Source: Candidatus Cloacimonadota bacterium (GTDB lineage Bacteria; Cloacimonadota; Cloacimonadia; Cloacimonadales; TCS61). From it: 11,562 nucleotides of DNA. The DNA lies in the NCBI GenBank assembly GCA_030626645.1, contig DAOUTP010000039.1, positions 1 to 11,562 of the forward strand. The letters run 5' to 3'. The position numbers and the translations under genes are program-made. Positions 9,601 to 11,562 of this stretch are shown here, piece by piece; position 1 is the stretch's first letter, and each line of letters begins with the position of its first letter. Below the pieces are notes generated by a model. It was not told the origin of the DNA. It saw nothing but the letters and a program-made list of their open reading frames with translations, and did no database searches.

Positions 9601-9750
9601 AGAGAACCCTTTCTGGAATCTATAAACATCGATTTCATTATATTCTAATTTAGCAATTCCCCTCAGATTGAATTCTGGTTGGAACCCTTGTGCAAATGAT
9701 AATAAAGCAAACAACATTAATATCGAAACAGCTAATAATTTTTTATTCAT
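3667..9750 (-). CDS. sprA: SprA/Sov-family outer-membrane translocon of type IX secretion
   Basis: SprA is the giant beta-barrel through which type IX secretion substrates cross the outer membrane. This protein has 2027 residues, shorter than the roughly 2400 of Flavobacterium SprA. Residues 1-21 are a Sec signal peptide (LMLFALLSFAQG). Family hallmarks appear in order: LNLNGSQRLTFAGR (159-172), FTPEMRQDLNLRLRGTIGEK (189-208), the EDEIVRAVDGGNISLSLAGS and GLFGIKTQFEAGHLRVTTIMG region (238-288), YLDDMEST (766-773, usually YIDDFE), the Asp/Gly-rich ENDLPDKED to INGTEGN to DTEDLN region (913-987), and IYFDDIRVADP (1271-1281). The rest is strand-rich, ending in IWIEIIF with a terminal Phe as in outer-membrane barrels. 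Oddities are a calcium-loop-like motif at 536-547 and an acidic low-complexity insert at 1629-1720. The ATG is 8 nt after the coaX stop with no Shine-Dalgarno, so coupling to coaX is likely. Confidence 0.95.
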   Translation of the reverse strand: MNKKLLAVSILMLFALLSFAQGFQPEFNLRGIAKLEYNEIDVYRFQKGFSITAYPHNKFGTYQIQTHKEIDYDKQLVKLTAKLNNLELYPPIFISLKSFNRNAFYGYFKRELLVKCKELLGNKEREQGEGLIPEIVIKLPKMALPKSVRRFMGDKAGRLNLNGSQRLTFAGRMFTRSDAVGEGDDNIDFTPEMRQDLNLRLRGTIGEKIHVDVNHQSTSDDEVMPTPSEININYEGDEDEIVRAVDGGNISLSLAGSKFISYSASSEGLFGIKTQFEAGHLRVTTIMGKDEAQKNTQTWKGSAEPRENEMRSSGFVNKTHYYIEQPSALYSLYGDADGVEGVAYPMGWKDNAIKLDPEFSNWELSPAGWYLLPDPDMRLTVYLDDGSASNNTMTRPGVNYIDHGETYHFDILTEGTDYIFNYDAGIITMMGAVNKIYAIGITYTRNDGTVIGNDASSPVETKMLRIENQEVSDEDYWDLQVRNFYNLGMQNIENEGFEMTVYTKPAGSTIPYPNAPEEVVTPSFPDITLNEYLRLDNNDDGKINGEDTAVNLIAGYIYFPFIKPFYSLNDSIIYYQEPVTDPITNYIFIKGKIGRENIQLQMGILPGSIVIKIGQDKDELVENIDFIADYDFGLITFLTSEAKDSDIEIIIDYQFKPLFAMDNKTILGLRADMEFNENIKLGGTFIYQSEKVREDRPKIGNENRSIILADIDGEINYDLPFITKFIDWLPLIKTDVRSSVTLSGEVAMSLPRIYGSDKQYDKKEAYLDDMESTIEMYPLGITRATWSFASRPAEEPSGNLIDYGKAHINYYNPNDVYARDVYDPNSLTEKEEKEKVSVLACKIKPPDIGMPGTNMKYWAGVMKYIGNEVDFSNKKYIEILAKVDTLNYNQESRPVVMHIDLGKVSEDFYRPGENDLPDKEDGGPETPVDGFLDGGEDIGLDRIKTGDSGDDPDDNFDNEEVVINGAEEYPYINGTEGNNKLDTEDLNDNYDLDKDNIYFEYSVSLNDGEEFMEGEFNGWRLFRIPLHNPENYRIITDNASKIPNIKKISFSRIWFEVEDSTRVRIVNLDVVGNKWEEGFIKNEDGTVATGNTEIMQVGIADNQSDQHYTPAPHTVIEENGEATLEQSLTIEYKNLETRKHGLVTQEFLDPYNLLAYNKIRYWVYAEKPITGYSPEEQDSLIIRLGADSVNYYEIKQPLYLQEYNAIMDEDGWREIEIEFSEFTQLKNLDSNNDVSYYIGDIKLSKVGNPSLSDVREMSLGLEASNQFTGRIYFDDIRVADPYEDLGIATRANFSTSFADFATFNIGLDYRSENFQSSARRTTNVSYVQQTSLDITNRINLNKFMPAEWGINIPLNLARTQSVGIPRFKSGSDILREDLLAEDKDRETNRNLSYRADLTISQSKTPKSKILAYTLKNTTISGNIQKTFTTNATRADTTTTYTLKHIYNFTIPKEKIDIGLFSNYKFHFFPHNISNTLTLRNTDPYAWLWDTYTDSIPHWAPNTNSFQTRTFETSSGFDYDILSDISTSYDLTTKRDLMLKNYWKGYNIGEEKERTQNIAVGFDPKYIDNIISFNGDASVTYDDDHVKSGTQDTLYYRGGVNRKIGGNVTLKNQDMLRDLASWLDKKFSGIAKEEEESEPDQKDEEIKKEEKDNFEQPEMRTPFGGEEPKDEPEEPEKKGEDDSKEGDELEGDSPKEPEKGDKEGQREPEKKPEQQTMPERKSNLLASIVSYISGLSNISVSYDNTYRTTYDDRFDRPDFLYQLGLPHILDEEGDDKEIILKTITDKYSTSASFPIIRNLSTNFGYSREITTTISNISKLKITTTFPNISVTLTEFEKLIHAEKILTSSRLTSSYVYSEMLDGDIDFTQADTEQNRINLTPLISWHGNWVHNITSSFSLNYSDLENISHRVNYDDIRRTTTQSMNGNLSWSFSNPKGIRILFFKRTNMKNEITTDVNFNMDMTETTSKGQEKEITEIERTSYSITPGASYKFSKSITAGLTSEYEWTEDKKRKTSSSMFRLSIWIEIIF
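4591..4866 (-). other. Acidic E/K/P low-complexity insert within SprA
   Basis: Residues 1629-1720 of SprA are almost entirely Glu, Lys, Asp, Pro, Gly, Ser and Gln, with repeated EPEK/EPKDEPEEPEKK-like units, inside an otherwise strand-rich barrel half. On the plus strand this appears as a long pyrimidine-rich tract. It is most likely a long disordered loop. It begins just after the segment RDLASWLDKKFSGIA and ends before SNLLASIVSYISGLSNISVS, where barrel strands resume. Confidence 0.85.
8110..8145 (-). other. Dockerin/EF-hand-like calcium loop within SprA
   Basis: Residues 536-547 of SprA read DNNDDGKINGED, matching the D-x-N-x-D-G-x-I-N-x-x-D calcium loop of dockerins exactly. Only one loop is present, not the duplicated pair of a true dockerin, and it sits just before the conserved GYIYFPFIKPF segment. 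Confidence 0.6.
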
Positions 9751-9758
9751 CTATTTTT

Positions 9759-10532
9759 TTATTTGATACAGATTCGATTCAACCCATCTAGAGTTAAGTT
9801 TTTATCAATAATATCAATTTCTTTTGAATCCTTACAGATCAATTCAGCAATTCCGCCGGTTGCAATTGTTTTAAGAGGGCTAAGATGTTTATATTCTTTT
9901 TTTAATGCTTTAATAAATCCATCCAGCATGAGTGAATTCCCTGTGATAATACCTGAAAGCAAAGCATCTGTTGTATTTGTTCCTAGTAAATGTTCCGGTT
10001 CTTTTAGCTGTACATTCGAGAGGAGTGCAGTTGAATCAAAGAGATTTTTAGCCGAAGTAATAACACCGGGTGCTATAATAGTTCCATAAAAATGACCATC
10101 TTTACCAACCAACTGAATTGTAGTTGCTGTTCCAAAATCACATATAATACAATTTGTTTTGTATTTTTCCTTTGCTGAGAAAGCATTTACCACAAGATCT
10201 GATCCTATGAATCCTGGATCTTTCATAGGAAATTTTAACCCAAGTATTGAATATGCATTAATTATATTTATGTTACATTTTATATATTTATTAATGAGAT
10301 GAGAAAAAATCCGCGTAATTTCCGGAACAACAGATGAGATCGCTGCTTTATTTATCTGAGTTAGTATTAAGTTACGATCATCTGCTAAAAGTTTGAGAAT
10401 ACTGAAATATTCATCTTCCGTTTTTGTACTGTCAGTATTTAGTCGCCAGGAATATTGAAATTCAGAATTGGAATAAAAACCAATTACGATATGTGTATTC
10501 CCAATATCAACTACCATATTAATATTTTTCAT
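9759..10532 (-). CDS. coaX: Type III pantothenate kinase
   Basis: Cytoplasmic enzyme of the first step of coenzyme A synthesis: ATP plus pantothenate gives 4'-phosphopantothenate. It has 257 residues, the normal CoaX length. Motifs of the ASKHA-fold family are seen in order: VVDIGNTHIVIGFY (7-20, phosphate loop), AISSVVPEI (64-72), GSDLVVNAFSAKEKY (110-124, with the catalytic-motif Asp112), CDFGTATT (131-138), GTIIAPGV (150-157), GTNTTDALLSGIITGNS (184-200) and IATGGIAE (223-230). The usual GxDR motif reads GSDL, so the Arg is replaced by Leu113. The start at 10532 is supported by the purine-rich AGGGGAAAGGG upstream; the next in-frame ATG (codon 6) has no such site and would run almost directly into the phosphate loop. 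coaX heads the transcript that continues into sprA. Confidence 0.95.
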   Translation of the reverse strand: MKNINMVVDIGNTHIVIGFYSNSEFQYSWRLNTDSTKTEDEYFSILKLLADDRNLILTQINKAAISSVVPEITRIFSHLINKYIKCNINIINAYSILGLKFPMKDPGFIGSDLVVNAFSAKEKYKTNCIICDFGTATTIQLVGKDGHFYGTIIAPGVITSAKNLFDSTALLSNVQLKEPEHLLGTNTTDALLSGIITGNSLMLDGFIKALKKEYKHLSPLKTIATGGIAELICKDSKEIDIIDKNLTLDGLNRICIK

Positions 10533-10684
10533 AAAGCCCTTTCCCCTAATTATTAAGACATAGTTTAGATTAAGGTAAAAATTGTAAAATAATAATTAAT
10601 AATATTAATACTTCATAAATATTGAAACACTCGAAAAAATTTGTACAGCATATATATTGTCAATAAAAGAATAATACTCATATT
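10533..10684 (-). promoter_or_regulatory. AT-rich leader of the coaX-sprA unit
   Basis: Between the ferredoxin terminator and coaX lies very AT-rich DNA with no gene. A perfect TTGACA occurs at 10663-10658 on the minus strand, but no good -10 box sits 16-18 nt away. An alternative pair is TTTCAA with TATTAT at 17 nt spacing further downstream. A promoter must lie here if the terminator works, but I cannot fix its position. Confidence 0.4.
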
Positions 10685-10712
10685 AAAAAAAGCCGATATG
10701 ACTATCGGCTTT
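10685..10712 (-). terminator. Rho-independent terminator of the ferredoxin gene
   Basis: On the minus strand AAAGCCGATA pairs perfectly with TATCGGCTTT around a GTCA loop (10-bp stem, 10712-10689), and the 3' arm runs on into a T-run (10690-10685 are all T). It begins about 20 nt after the ferredoxin stop, so it closes that unit before coaX. Confidence 0.9.
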
Positions 10713-10732
10713 CAATTTAATAAATTCTTAAA

Positions 10733-10903
10733 TTATAATGTAATTGCTTCTACCGGACAAGAATCAAGGCAAGCACCGCAATCAACACATTTGTCTACAA
10801 TAACAACAGCTTTATCGTCTTTCATTTCAAGAGCTTCTGTAGGACATGTATCGATGCATGCACCACAACCAATACAAGTTTCAGCATTAATAATTACAGC
10901 CAT
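10733..10903 (-). CDS. 2[4Fe-4S] ferredoxin (clostridial type)
   Basis: Small soluble electron carrier of anaerobic metabolism, 56 residues. It begins MAVIINAETCIGCGACIDTC and contains two complete CxxCxxCxxxCP motifs: Cys10, 13, 16 and 20, then Cys39, 42, 45 and 49, each ending in Cys-Pro. The two halves are near repeats (TCIGCGACIDTCPTEAL and KCVDCGACLDSCPVEAI), as in the duplicated clostridial fold, and the length matches that class (about 55). The start is firm: GGAGG lies 6 nt upstream of the ATG. It sits between tatD and coaX but has its own promoter candidate and a strong terminator, so it is probably monocistronic. The sequence does not show which oxidoreductase it serves. An open frame on the opposite strand is a shadow. 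Confidence 0.96.
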   Translation of the reverse strand: MAVIINAETCIGCGACIDTCPTEALEMKDDKAVVIVDKCVDCGACLDSCPVEAITL

Positions 10904-10933
10904 TTTCTTCCTCCATTAATCAATTTGGTGCAA

Positions 10934-10961
10934 AAATTATGAACTAGTAATTTTAGTTCAA
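10934..10961 (-). promoter_or_regulatory. Promoter candidate for the ferredoxin gene
   Basis: On the minus strand TTGAAC (10961-10956) and TAATTT (10939-10934) are separated by 16 nt, close to a sigma-70-type promoter. This would give a leader of roughly 25 nt ending at the GGAGG site. An inverted repeat fills the spacer. Confidence 0.45.
10940..10960. repeat. Perfect inverted repeat in the ferredoxin promoter spacer
   Basis: Arms TGAACTA and TAGTTCA (7 bp each) flank a 7-nt centre. The repeat overlaps the proposed -35 box and fills the spacer, as an operator would. Alternatively it is a weak terminator for tatD: on the minus strand it is followed by TAATTTTTG. Confidence 0.5.
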
Positions 10962-10995
10962 GCTATTTTTATAAAATTCATATATTCTATTTTAT

Positions 10996-11562
10996 TTATT
11001 TTGTTAAAGTAAAGAAATCACAGGCATTTCCATATGATTGTTCTGCGATTTTTTTTGGAGTTGTTCCACGAATTTCCGATATTCTTTCTATTATATATTG
11101 TAGATTCAAGGGTGAATTTCTTTTTCCTCTTTGCGGATGGGGAGAAAGATATGGTGAATCTGTCTCGATAAAGAATTTATGAGTCGGTACTAATCTAATA
11201 GTATTTTCCATATTAGAATTTTTGTAAGTTACTGTTCCGGTGAAAGAAATATTCCAACCTTTTTCTATAACTTTTTGTGCAAATATCTCATCACCTGAGA
11301 AACAATGAAAAACAACATTTCTCGCATTGTTTCTGTTTAAGATATCATAACAATCTTCGTGTGCATCTCTATCATGAACAATAATGGGCATATCTAATTC
11401 CATGGCAATTTGTATCTGCTGCTCAAATACTTTTTTCTGAACATCTTTTGGAGATAGATTTCTATAATAATCCAACCCGATCTCACCGATCGCGATCACT
11501 TTGGAATGTTGTGCTTTTTCCCGGATAAATTCTGCTTTGAAATCGGTTGCATCATGCGGATG
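10996..11562 (-). CDS. tatD: TatD-family metal-dependent hydrolase (5' end outside window)
   Basis: TatD proteins are cytoplasmic TIM-barrel metal-dependent hydrolases with DNase activity reported for E. coli TatD. The last 188 residues are present, of about 255 expected. The frame reaches the window edge inside the HPHDA motif, which in the family is part of G-[IV]-HPHDA, so the N-terminus with its HxH metal ligands lies beyond 11562. Visible metal-site elements, numbered from the edge, are Glu27 in AIGEIGLDYY, His63 in IIVHDRDA, His86 in VVFHCFSGD and Asp135 in IETDSPYLSPHPQRGKRNSP. The C-terminus (GNACDFFTL) is typical. A GTG at 11499 could be misread as the start, but that would remove conserved family sequence. 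The gene is followed by a 92-nt gap before the ferredoxin. Confidence 0.95.
   Translation of the reverse strand, partial: HPHDATDFKAEFIREKAQHSKVIAIGEIGLDYYRNLSPKDVQKKVFEQQIQIAMELDMPIIVHDRDAHEDCYDILNRNNARNVVFHCFSGDEIFAQKVIEKGWNISFTGTVTYKNSNMENTIRLVPTHKFFIETDSPYLSPHPQRGKRNSPLNLQYIIERISEIRGTTPKKIAEQSYGNACDFFTLTK

Noticed and set aside
9763..10089. Plus-strand open frame of 108 codons
   Set aside because: Antisense shadow of the coaX C-terminal half, where conserved CoaX motifs are present.
10641..10919. Plus-strand open frame of 92 codons
   Set aside because: It runs antisense through the terminator and the ferredoxin gene, whose eight cysteines and ribosome site make it the real gene.
10967..10976. 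Palindrome TTTTATAAAA between tatD and the ferredoxin gene
   Set aside because: Short AT-only palindromes are expected by chance in DNA this AT-rich.
10996..11499. TatD starting at an internal GTG (11499)
   Set aside because: The frame continues to the window edge and encodes the conserved HPHDA motif, so the gene is cut by the edge, not shortened.
1..11562. CRISPR array, tRNA, rRNA, insertion sequence or phage genes
   Set aside because: No spaced direct repeats, cloverleaf-like sequence, transposase motifs or phage proteins were seen on either strand.

Overview
The window looks like a piece of an AT-rich, Gram-negative (double-membrane), probably anaerobic bacterium of the Fibrobacterota-Chlorobiota-Bacteroidota (FCB) superphylum. 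The strongest clue is a full-length SprA/Sov-type outer-membrane translocon gene (type IX secretion), a family known mainly from that superphylum. A clostridial-type 2[4Fe-4S] ferredoxin fits anaerobic life. A candidate phylum such as Cloacimonadota is my best guess, but this is inference and other AT-rich FCB lineages are possible.

All genes lie on the minus strand and are read from high to low coordinates. 10996-11562 is the 3' part of tatD (metal-dependent hydrolase/nuclease), with its start outside the window. 10733-10903 is a 56-residue 2[4Fe-4S] ferredoxin in its own transcription unit, with a promoter candidate overlapped by an inverted repeat upstream and a strong intrinsic terminator (10685-10712) downstream. 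10533-10684 is an AT-rich leader without a gene. 9759-10532 is coaX (type III pantothenate kinase), followed after 8 nt by sprA (3667-9750). After an 85-nt gap with a weak hairpin and a TTGACA box comes a tight three-gene lipid-transport module: an MCE/MlaD protein (2652-3581), a 707-residue lipoprotein (515-2638), and a STAS-MlaE permease (1-513, cut by the window edge).

The lipid-transport module is the most interesting part. MlaE and MlaD would form the inner-membrane permease and its substrate-binding MCE ring. MlaD carries a roughly 160-residue proline-free helical tail that may reach across the periplasm. The middle gene starts as a PqiC-type ABC auxiliary lipoprotein, continues through beta-rich domains, and ends in what looks like an outer-membrane beta-barrel. 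This would place an outer-membrane anchor or pore in the same chain as the auxiliary lipoprotein. The STAS regulator, a separate protein (MlaB) in E. coli, is fused to the permease. The ATPase (MlaF) is not in the window and would be expected just beyond position 1. Together with sprA this is an outer-membrane biogenesis neighbourhood. No mobile element, tRNA, rRNA or CRISPR was seen, and no gene-free stretch exceeds about 200 bases.
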